From assembly GCA_958448635.1 (NCBI GenBank), contig CAUDEQ010000003.1, positions 1 to 62,079 on the forward strand: a DNA stretch of 62,079 nucleotides, in the 5' to 3' direction. Below, one piece after another: positions 1-8,169 of this stretch (its first letter is position 1; each line of letters begins with the position of its first letter). Under the pieces are notes generated by a model. The model was not told the origin of the DNA. It saw nothing but the letters and a program-made list of their open reading frames with translations, and made no database searches. The DNA is from an uncultured Bacillota bacterium. GTDB taxonomy: Bacteria > Bacillota > Clostridia > Peptostreptococcales > Anaerovoracaceae. The translations under genes were made by a program, and so were the position numbers.

Positions 1-67
1 ATCGGAAGATGATCGTGGAAATAGCCGGTTTAATAAGCCGAAACAGGATCAGTCAACATTATATTTT

Positions 68-413
68 GGGTAAGACAGGCAATCGCGTGTATCTTCGGGA
101 TGCATGAGGAAAGTCCGGGCTCCACAGGGCGAGGATGCCGGATAACGTCCGGCGTAGGTAACTATAGGGAAAGTGCAACAGAAACATTCCGCCGAAACGG
201 GTAATGCCGTGGTAAGGTTGAAATTGTGAGGTAAGAGCTCACAGGGAGGTATGGTAACATATCTCTCGTGTAAACCCCATCCGGAGCAACACCAAATAGG
301 GCGCAAAAAGCGGCTGCCCGTCGCTGCCCGGCAGGTAGGTGGCTAGAGCTTGCCGGTAACGGTAAGTCGAGATAGATGATTGCCAGATACAGAACCCGGC
401 TTACGTCTTACCC
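68..413 (+). ncRNA. rnpB: RNase P RNA (catalytic RNA of ribonuclease P)
   Basis: This is the RNA subunit of ribonuclease P, which removes the 5' leader of tRNA precursors. The conserved core GAGGAAAGTCCGGGCTCC lies at 107-124. The 3' conserved block GATAGATGATTGCC (371-384) and ACAGAACCCGGCTTAC are present. The ends pair: GGGTAAGAC at 68-76 with GTCTTACCC at 405-413, forming the closing P1 helix. These are the standard bacterial signatures. I did not fold the molecule, so the A versus B type is not assigned. A tRNA gene follows about 100 bases downstream on the same strand. Confidence 0.95.
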
Positions 414-452
414 AAATTATAAAAAAAATTGATAAAAAAACACCGATTTCTC

Positions 453-480
453 TTGCATTAATTCTGAAATGTAGTATAAT
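453..480 (+). promoter_or_regulatory. Sigma-A promoter of tRNA-Leu
   Basis: TTGCAT at 453-458 and TATAAT at 475-480 are separated by 16 bases. The -10 is a perfect consensus and lies 33 bases before the mature tRNA 5' end, a normal distance for a tRNA leader. Confidence 0.7.
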
Positions 481-513
481 GAAAAAGTCGCTTGATTACG
501 ACATAAACCATAT

Positions 514-601
514 GCGGATATGGCGGAATTGGCAGACGCGCACGGTTCAGGTCCGTGTGTTGGTTAACGACGTGGAGGTTCGAATCCTCTTATCCGCACC
601 A
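514..601 (+). tRNA. tRNA-Leu (anticodon CAG)
   Basis: The acceptor arms GCGGATA (514-520) and TATCCGC (591-597) pair. The anticodon stem CACGG/CCGTG (541-545, 553-557) closes the 7-base loop TTCAGGT with anticodon CAG at 548-550, which reads CUG leucine codons. The long variable arm typical of leucine tRNAs is present, as is the T-loop GTTCGAATC. The 3' CCA (599-601) is encoded in the DNA. Confidence 0.96.
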
Positions 602-607
602 AATTAA

Positions 608-637
608 AACTGCAACACATTGGTTGCAGTTTTTTAT
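608..637 (+). terminator. Rho-independent terminator of tRNA-Leu
   Basis: The stem AACTGCAAC (608-616) pairs with GTTGCAGTT (623-631) and runs straight into a run of T. It starts 7 bases after the tRNA CCA end. Confidence 0.88.
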
Positions 638-873
638 TTAATAATATGACTCAACGATATCATCTGGCTCTGTTAAAAATATCGGCTCTGCTGAAAATAC
701 ATAGGTGCATTGTACAACAACGTCTTTCAAAGCACATTTGCATTTCTTCTCAAAAAAAGATGACCCGCTGTCTGCGAGCCACCCCGGCTTGTTTTTTAAA
801 GCTTTTTTAGATGCTTTATATTTTATAAGCCTTATTTTTTAGAGCTAAGTAAGTTTATGCGTCGACAACACTT
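638..873. other. Intergenic region, no gene seen
   Basis: This stretch separates the tRNA terminator from the convergent minus-strand nif3-like gene. It has several A or T runs and a weak AGCC/GGCT hairpin near 780-790, but I see no ORF with a ribosome binding site and no recognisable RNA. Confidence 0.5.
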
Positions 874-1698
874 CTACAGTATCTCAAACGGCTCCATCGA
901 TATCCCGGATGCTGTTATCTGCACCTTGTCACCCAGCTTCTTATCCAACAGCTTTTTCATTTCTTCCGCAAAGAACTTTTCAGTTCCGTAATGACCGGCA
1001 TCAAGTAGGCACATACCATCCTGCAACGCATCAAGCGCTTCGTGATATTTAACATCTCCTGTAATGAACAGCTGGCAGCCTGATGATGCCGCCATAGCCG
1101 CCAGGTCTGCACCTGCTCCTGTACATACGCCCACTTTCTTTATTTCCGTTTCAAGGCTCCCTACGGCTCGCAGCTGTCTTATGCTCATGTTCAGCTTTTC
1201 TGCGGCCATCTCGATAACATTTTTGTATGTCATGGCATGTCTGAACTCACCAATCCTGCCTATATCGGCCTCATCTCGCCTCTCAGCCATTTTTGACGGT
1301 GAGGTGACATCCTCTCCCTTCAGATTTTTAATCGATGAGAGACCCATTTTTTCCATGATAATATCATTGTTTCCACCCTTAACCTTATCAAAGGAGGTAT
1401 GGCAGGAGTATACGGAAATTCCCCTGTATATGATATCCATTATCATTTCCGACTTGTAGTCATCATCCCTCAGAGCCTTTACACCTTGAAAGATCAGAGG
1501 ATGATGCGATATTATCATGTCTGCATCTATCTCTTCTGCTTCCTGTACAACTCTCTTATCGATCTCAAGGCATGTTAGGATCTTACTTACTTCTCTTTCC
1601 TTAAAGCCTATCAGCAGTCCTGTATTGTCCCAATCCTCCTGAAGCTCAGGCGGAACCTCTCTTTCCAACAGGTTAACAATTTCTCTTACCTTTAACAT
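874..1698 (-). CDS. Nif3-like dinuclear metal centre protein (DUF34/YqfO family)
   Basis: This 274-aa protein belongs to the widespread Nif3/YbgI/YqfO family, which binds two metal ions and forms toroidal hexamers. A biochemical role (GTP cyclohydrolase-like or tRNA-related) has been suggested but is not settled. The family motif SHHPLIF (about residues 64-70) and the C-terminal GHYGTEKFF segment carry the metal-binding His and Glu residues. The length matches the short form, without the PII-like insert of the 370-aa Bacillus form. The start follows AAAGGAGATAGAGA. It overlaps the end of trmK by 26 bases. The pairing with trmK and rpoD is common in Firmicutes. Confidence 0.92.
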   Translation of the reverse strand: MLKVREIVNLLEREVPPELQEDWDNTGLLIGFKEREVSKILTCLEIDKRVVQEAEEIDADMIISHHPLIFQGVKALRDDDYKSEMIMDIIYRGISVYSCHTSFDKVKGGNNDIIMEKMGLSSIKNLKGEDVTSPSKMAERRDEADIGRIGEFRHAMTYKNVIEMAAEKLNMSIRQLRAVGSLETEIKKVGVCTGAGADLAAMAASSGCQLFITGDVKYHEALDALQDGMCLLDAGHYGTEKFFAEEMKKLLDKKLGDKVQITASGISMEPFEIL

Positions 1699-2443
1699 TC
1701 TCTATCTCCTTTAACAAACCTCTGAGATATCTGATCTCATCTGCTATTTTTTCTTCAAGAGCTATATCTCTCGATCTTGCCTTTTTTACGTTTTCCAGCT
1801 TAAGCTCCGACATGGTTATGTTTTCTGTCAGAAATTTCTCCACGGGGCCTTCTGCCGATGCCATCCACGGCGGTATCTTCCACATGACATTATCTCCTCT
1901 GTATTCATCAAGCTCGTCTGCATACCTTAAGTTCATAGCTTCTCCTGAACAATGAGGGCTTAAGGCTGTAATTATCTCTGGTATATGCCCTCCTTCGATG
2001 ACCACGGCTTCGTTTATTATCATAAAGCCGCTGTCAGTCAGCCATTTCCTCAGATGGCCCTGGCCTATTCTGGGCTGAAGTATGAATTTTTTAAATGAAC
2101 ATGTATGCTCAATATCATTATCCAGCATTTCCACCATCAGCTTGCCGCCCATTCCGGCAATGACGACTGTGTCCACCTCGCCGCTTTTGAGAACCTTGAG
2201 CCCGTCTCCGCAGCGAAAATCCAGACTTTCGACCATGGTAATATCACTCAGCATCATATATGCGTTTTTTCTGCCCTTTTCCAGTGATTTCTCGCTGACA
2301 TCAGACATCACTGCCTTAGGTGATATACCCTTCTCCACAAGATATATCGGCAAAAAACCATGGTCGGTTCCAATATCGGCCATGGTTTCTCCTTCATTTA
2401 TTCTCTCTGCGATAACCTGCAGTCTGTCACTCAATCTGTTCAT
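1673..2443 (-). CDS. trmK: tRNA (adenine(22)-N1)-methyltransferase TrmK
   Basis: TrmK makes m1A at position 22 of tRNAs with S-adenosylmethionine. This 256-aa protein has the SAM-binding motif ADIGTDHGFLPIYL near residues 22-35 and VVIAGMGGKLMVEML in the middle, both typical of the family. Its C-terminal helical part fits the usual TrmK length. It sits directly downstream of rpoD (3 bases) and overlaps the nif3-like gene, the standard rpoD-trmK-nif3 order of Firmicutes, so the three are probably one transcript. The start has a GGAG about 7 bases upstream. Confidence 0.92.
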   Translation of the reverse strand: MNRLSDRLQVIAERINEGETMADIGTDHGFLPIYLVEKGISPKAVMSDVSEKSLEKGRKNAYMMLSDITMVESLDFRCGDGLKVLKSGEVDTVVIAGMGGKLMVEMLDNDIEHTCSFKKFILQPRIGQGHLRKWLTDSGFMIINEAVVIEGGHIPEIITALSPHCSGEAMNLRYADELDEYRGDNVMWKIPPWMASAEGPVEKFLTENITMSELKLENVKKARSRDIALEEKIADEIRYLRGLLKEIENVKGKRNC

Positions 2444-2446
2444 AAA

Positions 2447-3643
2447 TTACTCCAGATAGTCCTTAAGCTTCTTGCTTCTGGTAGGATGTCTCAGCTTTCT
2501 GAGAGCCTTGGCTTCGATCTGTCTTATTCTTTCCCTTGTAACATCAAACTTCTTTCCTACTTCCTCGAGAGTTCTTGCTCTGCCATCCTCAAGTCCGAAT
2601 CTGAGCTTCAGTACCTTCTGCTCTCTCTCAGTCAAAGTTCCCAGCACGTCCACCAACTGCTCCTTAAGCATGGAAAAGGCAGCGGCCTCAGCAGGCGCCG
2701 GAGCATCCTCATCAGGTATGAAATCACCGAGATGGCTGTCCTCCTCCTCTCCGATGGGAGTTTCCAGAGATACAGGCTCCTGGGCGATCTTGAGAATCTC
2801 CCTTACCTTTTCCACCGATATGCCCATTTCAGCTGCGATTTCATCAGGGGTAGGCTCTCTTCCCTCCTCCTGAAGAAGCTGCCTTGAAACACGGATCAGC
2901 TTGTTTATGGTCTCTACCATATGAACAGGTATTCTTATGGTTCTTGCCTGATCGGCTATGGATCTGGTTATGGCCTGTCTTATCCACCATGTGGCATAAG
3001 TACTGAATTTATAGCCCTTGGTCCAGTCAAATTTATCTACAGCCTTTATCAGACCGAGATTACCTTCCTGTATAAGATCCAGGAAAAGCATTCCCCTACC
3101 TACGTATTTCTTGGCAATGCTTACTACAAGCCTCAGGTTTGCCTCGCATAATTTCTGCTTGGCATATTCGTCTCCCTCTTCCATCCTCTTGGCCAGTTCT
3201 TTTTCTTCTTCTGCAGTGAGGAGAGGAACCTTACCTATCTCCTTGAGATACATCCTTACGGGATCATCCACCGCTATATTTTTCGATATGGTGGCTTCAA
3301 GGTCTATTTCCTTTGCATTGGGATTCTCGGCAATGACCGCATCCACCTCAGGATCGTCCACGTCTTCACTGTCGAGGGCAAGGAGCTCCAGATCGTCCGG
3401 CTCATTTTCCATTACCACCTCTATCCCTTTTCCCATCAAGGTATCGTATATCTCTTCCATCTGCTCCTTATCCAGCTCCACATCGCCAAGCCGGTTGGAG
3501 ATATCCGTATAGGAAAGCGCCATCTTTCCTCCACGTGAAGCCTTTTCCGTCAGATCCTTGATTATCTGTTTTTTCGTTTCTTCGTTGATGATTTCATTTG
3601 ATTCAAGCTCTTCTTTTACCTGGATTTCTTTTTCCTTTTCCAC
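2447..3643 (-). CDS. rpoD: Primary RNA polymerase sigma factor (sigma-A/RpoD)
   Basis: This is the housekeeping sigma factor. The 398-aa protein has region 1.2 (DDPVRMYLKEIGKVPLL), region 2 (NLGLIKAVDKFDWTKGYKF then STYATWWIRQAITR, the -10 recognition part), region 3 (around EEGREPTPDEIAAEMG) and region 4.2 with the helix-turn-helix DVTRERIRQIEAKALRKLR that reads the -35. The N-terminal region is long and acidic, as in Firmicute sigma-A. The start is a GTG at 3643, preceded by GAGG 7 bases upstream. It lies 9 bases after the dnaG stop, giving the classic dnaG-rpoD macromolecular synthesis operon. Confidence 0.97.
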   Translation of the reverse strand: MEKEKEIQVKEELESNEIINEETKKQIIKDLTEKASRGGKMALSYTDISNRLGDVELDKEQMEEIYDTLMGKGIEVVMENEPDDLELLALDSEDVDDPEVDAVIAENPNAKEIDLEATISKNIAVDDPVRMYLKEIGKVPLLTAEEEKELAKRMEEGDEYAKQKLCEANLRLVVSIAKKYVGRGMLFLDLIQEGNLGLIKAVDKFDWTKGYKFSTYATWWIRQAITRSIADQARTIRIPVHMVETINKLIRVSRQLLQEEGREPTPDEIAAEMGISVEKVREILKIAQEPVSLETPIGEEEDSHLGDFIPDEDAPAPAEAAAFSMLKEQLVDVLGTLTEREQKVLKLRFGLEDGRARTLEEVGKKFDVTRERIRQIEAKALRKLRHPTRSKKLKDYLE

Positions 3644-3652
3644 TTTGTTTCC

Positions 3653-5398
3653 TCACTCCCTGATTTTTTTCTGGATTTCCATGAGCTGTTCTGTAAGCTT
3701 AATTATATCGTTGCGGTTCTCTTCTTCATCGGCCATGGAAAGCTGCATTATTATCTTAGCTTCTCTTTTTTTAAGCTCTCTCTTGCGTATCCTGCCGATG
3801 CATTCGCTGAAGATGATATCTTCACGTCCGCGTGGTATTATCTTTTCCTTTATTATTTCAAACTGTTCCATGGTTTTTTCATCCAAACCATCCTCGATCC
3901 TGCCGATATCCACATAGTCGGTATTATCGTCGTGCTCCAACAGCCTTCTATATATCGTTTTTCCTGCCGATGAAGTGAATATACTTTCATCCATATCATC
4001 AGGCAGCTTCGCAAACCTGGTTTCCAGCAACATCAATTTCAGCAGATCCTGTTCCAGGAGAGGTATCTCCGTCTCCTCCTGCTCTTCATTCATTCCCGGT
4101 GCTTCATGCTTTCTGGCGTTCTTTTCCTGACTATTATTGCCTGAATATTCAAATCTTATAGCACCCTCTGAAATTCCCGTCTTTTCAGCCAGTTTTTTTA
4201 TATATATGTCGGCTTCGATGGGATTCATGCCCTTTAAAATATCAACGGCATCCTTCAGAAATTCTATCCTCTGCTGCTCATCCGAAATGTCGTATTTTGA
4301 CTTGGCCATTGAAAGCTTGAAATCGCCGTATGGCAATGCACTCTTGACAAGCTCCATAAATGCAGGCTTACCGTTTTTCTTTATAAATTCATCAGGATCC
4401 TTGCCGTCGTTCACCTTGAGAACTCTGGCTCTACAGCCCTCTGCGTATAAAATATCAAGTCCTCTCAGAGCAGCGTTCTGTCCTGCCTGATCTGCATCGT
4501 ATGATAGTATGACATTTTTTGTATATCTCTTAATAAGTCTTGCCTGGTTTTCCGTAAGAGCTGTACCTAGAGACGCCGATACGTTGCGTACCCCATGCTG
4601 ATACAGCGACACTACATCCATATATCCCTCCACAAGTATTATGGAATCTTCATTTCTTACATCCTTGCCACTGAGATTCAAACCGTACAGGTTGTACTTT
4701 TTTTGGAACACAGACGACTCCTGCGAATTGAGATATTTAGGCTCGCCGTCTCCTATTATCCTTCCACCGAAGCCGATGACCTTGCCGGAGGTATTCATTA
4801 TGGGGAAAATAACCCTTCCCCTGAACTTATCGAAATATCTTTCCTTGGACTTTGAGATGAGCCCCAGCTCCATCAGCTTTGATTCTTTAAATCCCTTTGA
4901 GACCAGATGATCATACAGGCTGTCCCAGCTGTCGTCAGCATATCCGATGCCGAATTTATTGAGTATTTCTTCAGATATGCCGCGACTCTTCATATATGTA
5001 TATCCCGGATTTGATCTTTCCCTAAGAGCCCTGTAAAAAAATCTGGCTGCCTGCCTGTTGATCTCGTAAAGTTCTTCCTTATCCTTATTGCCTCTGAAGG
5101 CACCTTCCAGACTTATACCGTATTCTCTTGCAAGCATTTCCACAGCGCCTCGAAAATCCAGATTGTAGTAGCGCTTTACAAATGCCAGCACATCTCCCGT
5201 GGCACCGCATCCAAAACAGGTAAATATCTGTTTTGTTTCAGAGACAATAAAAGAAGGTGTCTTCTCGTTGTGGAACGGACATACTCCTTTGTAGTTGCTC
5301 CCCGACTTTTTCAGCGGAACAACACGACCTATAACATCCACGATATTACACCTGCTTTTTATTTCATCTGCTATATTTATATGATTTCCAGTGCTCAC
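3653..5398 (-). CDS. dnaG: DNA primase
   Basis: DnaG makes RNA primers for DNA replication. The 581-aa protein opens with a CHC2 zinc-binding domain (Cys40, His43, Cys61, Cys64 around CPFH and CFGC). The TOPRIM catalytic domain follows, with VEGYMDVVSLYQHG and the acidic SYDADQAG motif. The C-terminal third is the helicase-binding domain. The length is normal. The start is GTG with AGAGGGG upstream. It is followed within 10 bases by rpoD. The gene upstream is dgt, about 70 bases away. Confidence 0.97.
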   Translation of the reverse strand: MSTGNHINIADEIKSRCNIVDVIGRVVPLKKSGSNYKGVCPFHNEKTPSFIVSETKQIFTCFGCGATGDVLAFVKRYYNLDFRGAVEMLAREYGISLEGAFRGNKDKEELYEINRQAARFFYRALRERSNPGYTYMKSRGISEEILNKFGIGYADDSWDSLYDHLVSKGFKESKLMELGLISKSKERYFDKFRGRVIFPIMNTSGKVIGFGGRIIGDGEPKYLNSQESSVFQKKYNLYGLNLSGKDVRNEDSIILVEGYMDVVSLYQHGVRNVSASLGTALTENQARLIKRYTKNVILSYDADQAGQNAALRGLDILYAEGCRARVLKVNDGKDPDEFIKKNGKPAFMELVKSALPYGDFKLSMAKSKYDISDEQQRIEFLKDAVDILKGMNPIEADIYIKKLAEKTGISEGAIRFEYSGNNSQEKNARKHEAPGMNEEQEETEIPLLEQDLLKLMLLETRFAKLPDDMDESIFTSSAGKTIYRRLLEHDDNTDYVDIGRIEDGLDEKTMEQFEIIKEKIIPRGREDIIFSECIGRIRKRELKKREAKIIMQLSMADEEENRNDIIKLTEQLMEIQKKIRE

Positions 5399-5465
5399 TT
5401 TTACCCCTCTTTATTATCCGTATAATAATATATACGACAAAAGTCGGCACTTTCCTTTTTATAAA

Positions 5466-6479
5466 TCAAAAAAATCTTTTATAGTTTTTCACTATATCCT
5501 CAAAGGTATTTATGGCATAGCGGTCAGTCATTCCCGCAACATGATCCTTTACAAGCTCCTCTATGGAATACTCATCTCTCATCAAAAGCAGCTCATCGGG
5601 AAGCTCAAGCCAGTTTTCAATATAATATCCATAGAGAGACTTAACTATTTCCTCCACCTTATTGATATCCTCTACCTTTTTTACCCTTCTGTTATGATAC
5701 ACATTTTTAAACATATATGTCCGCAGCTCATTCATCGCCTCTGCCTTTTCACTGCTGAGCTGTGCCTTCGGCTTTCCTACGCTGTTGACTATCATATCTC
5801 GTACGAGGGTATCTATCCTCTTCTTATGTGTATCACCGAGGACCGATATACATTCCTTCGGCAGATCATCGACGGTTATTATACCACTTCTTATGGCATC
5901 ATCTATGTCGTGATTTATATATGCAATCCTGTCGCTGGTCTTGACCACCTGTCCCTCAAGGGTCATAGGCACCGTACTTCCCGTATGGTTAAGTATGCCG
6001 TCCCTTACCTCCTGCGTCAGGTTCATTCCTCGCCTTGCGCTGCCCGACTCCAGCACGTCAACTACTCTGAGACTCTGAACATTGTGTTTGAATCCGCCCG
6101 GATATATTTGAGCCAGCACTGCCTCTCCGCTGTGCCCGAAAGGCGTATGCCCCAGATCGTGGCCCATAGCTATGGCTTCAGTCAGATCCTCGTTGAGTCC
6201 TGCTCCTCTGGCAATGGTTCTGGCTATCTGTGAAACCTCTATGGTATGGGTAAGTCTTGTTCTATAATGATCACCTTCAGGCGCCAGAAACACCTGGGTC
6301 TTATGCATGAGCCTTCTGAAAGCCTTTGAATGTATTATCCTGTCTCTATCCCGCTGAAAATCAGTTCTTATGCTGCATTTTTCCTCATCTGTCCGTCTAC
6401 CCCTGCTTTCAGCGGATTTAGCTGCATATTCAGATAAGTATTCGTATTCTCTTTTTTCAACATCCTGTCTGATATTCAT
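5466..6479 (-). CDS. dgt: Deoxyguanosinetriphosphate triphosphohydrolase-like HD protein
   Basis: This 337-aa HD-superfamily enzyme is of the dGTPase type, which releases triphosphate from dNTPs. Family signatures are HSKAFRRLMHKTQVF, RTRLTHTIEVSQIAR and the HD metal site in MGHDLGHTPFGHSGE. It matches the shorter Firmicute group, whose substrate is less certain than for E. coli Dgt. It lies upstream of dnaG-rpoD, as in many Clostridia. The start has GGAGGG upstream (6484-6490). Confidence 0.9.
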   Translation of the reverse strand: MNIRQDVEKREYEYLSEYAAKSAESRGRRTDEEKCSIRTDFQRDRDRIIHSKAFRRLMHKTQVFLAPEGDHYRTRLTHTIEVSQIARTIARGAGLNEDLTEAIAMGHDLGHTPFGHSGEAVLAQIYPGGFKHNVQSLRVVDVLESGSARRGMNLTQEVRDGILNHTGSTVPMTLEGQVVKTSDRIAYINHDIDDAIRSGIITVDDLPKECISVLGDTHKKRIDTLVRDMIVNSVGKPKAQLSSEKAEAMNELRTYMFKNVYHNRRVKKVEDINKVEEIVKSLYGYYIENWLELPDELLLMRDEYSIEELVKDHVAGMTDRYAINTFEDIVKNYKRFF

Positions 6480-6516
6480 TTTTCCCTCCGCTTATACAAT
6501 AATAATACATTGATCG

Positions 6517-6711
6517 CTATATTGTAAAGCCGTTAATTCTTCTGATTTTATCGCTCATATCAGGATGAGCCTTCTCCAATGATTCAAGAACAGCCTTCTG
6601 CATTTTCTCTTCAAGGAAATATATGTCCTCGGCAATTGCCTCACAAAGATCCTTTTGTTCCTCCTCCGACAATGAATCATAAAACTCTCTGATCTGAATG
6701 GTATGCATCAT
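6517..6711 (-). CDS. Stand-alone catalase-related C-terminal domain protein
   Basis: This 64-aa protein resembles the small helical domain normally found at the C-terminus of catalases (Pfam 'catalase-related immune-responsive'). The pattern is FYDSLSEEEQKDLCEAIAED, then a helix, then EKAHPDMSDKIRRI, matching the catalase form of YRxxSEEEKxxLVENIA through ADPEYGxRV. The likely start is ATG at 6711, which overlaps the TGA stop of the catalase-like gene as ATGA and is preceded by GGAAAGGGG. A longer start at 6747 would run inside the upstream gene. The domain is thus separated from its parent by one frame and probably coupled to it by translation. Confidence 0.7.
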   Translation of the reverse strand: MMHTIQIREFYDSLSEEEQKDLCEAIAEDIYFLEEKMQKAVLESLEKAHPDMSDKIRRINGFTI

Positions 6712-7679
6712 ATTCCGGCGCCCCTTTCCACCTCTTCTATACGGCACATATAGTCCGTTATATCCGCCATCTCCGTCCTGTAAAGTGAAATTCCCCTTGT
6801 ATCGTTTCCCGGTGCAAATGACAATGTGCTTTCCGCAGCTTTTTCAGATACCAATTCATCAAGGATCATTATGCCTGCGGACATGTAAGGCGCTTTTCTC
6901 TCATCCCATATCAATGTGCCGTCTACAGCTGATGGCTCCATGGACCCTTTGATATGTAATGTCTGCACATAAAGCTCCAATGCAGGATATTTCTTTTTGC
7001 CTATTCTTGTTTCCAGCTCGTTTACGGCTATATCAGGATCAAAGCCTGCAGCAAACTCAGCATAATTTCTGTTGCTTACCTTCCTTCGCAGACCACCATT
7101 TGTCCCCTCCTCATTGACCGGCATCCATTTGTATCGTACCAACCATCTGTCACCGTTTTTATTGCACCACACAGCATTATATACAGAATACCATTTTATG
7201 TAAATAAAGCTGTCTGATATACCTTCATATGAAAAAAGATGAACTGCACAGTTCAATGCTTCTGGATTTTCTACTACAAAGCTCCAGAATGCTTTCCTAT
7301 TTATTCCGTCAAAAAATCTTCTGATACGAAAAATATCGAACATATCCAGCAGCTTATCTTTATCGTTGATAAAGCTTACAGGCAGGCTGCTGCATATCAT
7401 GTCGTGATTTCCGTCTTTTCCCCTGAATTTTACAGACATGTTTTTTATGTTTCTCAAGGTATCTGCTGTGCCTCTGTCACCCATCATTGAGGAAAACCTC
7501 ACCGTTACAGGCGTGATGTCGTCTATATTTCCGAATATTGACGACATCGTATAGTCGGAAAAGGACATATATGGACGAAAAAAGCCCTTTACCGATATTC
7601 CTTTATTAAACATCAGTCTGGGCCTTGGTATTTCCTTTATCATCCTGTGCAGCTGCTCCAGCAGCAAAAAATCTGTCAT
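6708..7679 (-). CDS. Catalase-fold protein lacking catalytic residues
   Basis: The 323-aa protein is clearly of the haem-catalase fold. TPVTVRFSSMMGDRGTADT and the following VKFRGKDGNHD align with the catalase core, as do the FDPDIAV...YPALELYVQ and LSFAPGN segments. The residues that make catalase work are changed. The distal His, in RVVHAKG of true catalases, is Phe24 here (RLMFNKG). The distal Asn pair of GNNTP is Ser97-Ser98 (CSSLP). No RxFxY haem-tyrosine motif is visible near the C-terminus. I chose ATG 7679, after the dut stop and behind GAGGTGGTGGAG, because the N-terminal extension to 7823 runs inside dut. Function unknown; peroxide breakdown is unlikely. The catalase-related tail is encoded by the next, overlapping ORF. 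Confidence 0.7.
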   Translation of the reverse strand: MTDFLLLEQLHRMIKEIPRPRLMFNKGISVKGFFRPYMSFSDYTMSSIFGNIDDITPVTVRFSSMMGDRGTADTLRNIKNMSVKFRGKDGNHDMICSSLPVSFINDKDKLLDMFDIFRIRRFFDGINRKAFWSFVVENPEALNCAVHLFSYEGISDSFIYIKWYSVYNAVWCNKNGDRWLVRYKWMPVNEEGTNGGLRRKVSNRNYAEFAAGFDPDIAVNELETRIGKKKYPALELYVQTLHIKGSMEPSAVDGTLIWDERKAPYMSAGIMILDELVSEKAAESTLSFAPGNDTRGISLYRTEMADITDYMCRIEEVERGAGI

Positions 7680-7740
7680 CTCCACCACCTCACAGTAGTA
7701 TATGCGACAGATCTTTAATTTGTTTACACCTCGCTGTCCT

Positions 7741-8169
7741 TTATATCCCTGTATGTCCGAAGCCTCCTGCCCCTCTTTCGGTTTGCGAAAGCTGCGTTGC
7801 TTCTTGGAGCTCTGCCTTTTCATAGCGGCATACCACCATCTGAGCTATCCTGTCTCCATTATTTACGGTGAATTTTTCTTCACCCCAATTGATGAGCGAC
7901 ACCTTGATCTCGCCTCTGTAGTCGCTGTCTATCGTTCCTATTCCGTTGGTAAGTCCTATGCCGTATTTGACCGCAAGACCGCTTCTCGCCCTGATCTGGA
8001 CTTCGTATCCCGTCGGTATTTCAAGGAAAAGACCTGTTGGAACGAGAGCTCTCTTACCCGGCATTATGTCCACAGGCTCATCAAGATACGCCCGTATATC
8101 CATTCCGGCGGCTCCTTCCGTCTCGTAGACGGGTAGTACGCCGGACATCGTCTTCACCTTGATTTTCAT
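7741..8169 (-). CDS. dut: dUTP diphosphatase (dUTPase)
   Basis: This enzyme hydrolyses dUTP to dUMP and pyrophosphate, keeping uracil out of DNA and supplying dUMP for thymidylate synthesis. The 142-aa protein has the five trimeric dUTPase motifs: AAGMDIRA (1), ARSGLAVKYG (2), GTIDSDYRGEIKV (3), NNGDRIAQMV (4) and the glycine-rich RGAGGFGHTG at the C-terminus (5). The length is typical. Its start overlaps the stop of the M16 protease gene by 4 bases (ATGA), so the two are coupled. Confidence 0.97.
   Translation of the reverse strand: MKIKVKTMSGVLPVYETEGAAGMDIRAYLDEPVDIMPGKRALVPTGLFLEIPTGYEVQIRARSGLAVKYGIGLTNGIGTIDSDYRGEIKVSLINWGEEKFTVNNGDRIAQMVVCRYEKAELQEATQLSQTERGAGGFGHTGI

Noticed and set aside
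1..67. A coding end or promoter before rnpB
   Set aside because: There is a TATATT-like element near 60 but no matching -35, and no frame that ends with protein-like composition, so nothing firm can be called.
5391..6233. Long plus-strand frame opposite dgt
   Set aside because: It lies wholly within the recognised dgt gene and dnaG edge on the other strand, has no ribosome binding site, and reads as an antisense shadow rich in Tyr, His and Ser.
6700..6720. Sequencing error as the cause of the split catalase
   Set aside because: A one-base error cannot be excluded from sequence alone, but the new start has its own ribosome binding site and the active-site residues are already lost, so I treat the split as real with caution.
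7680..7823. N-terminal extension of the catalase-like frame
   Set aside because: It runs through the 3' end of dut, is strongly basic and unlike any catalase start. A ribosome binding site at 7679 explains the shorter protein.
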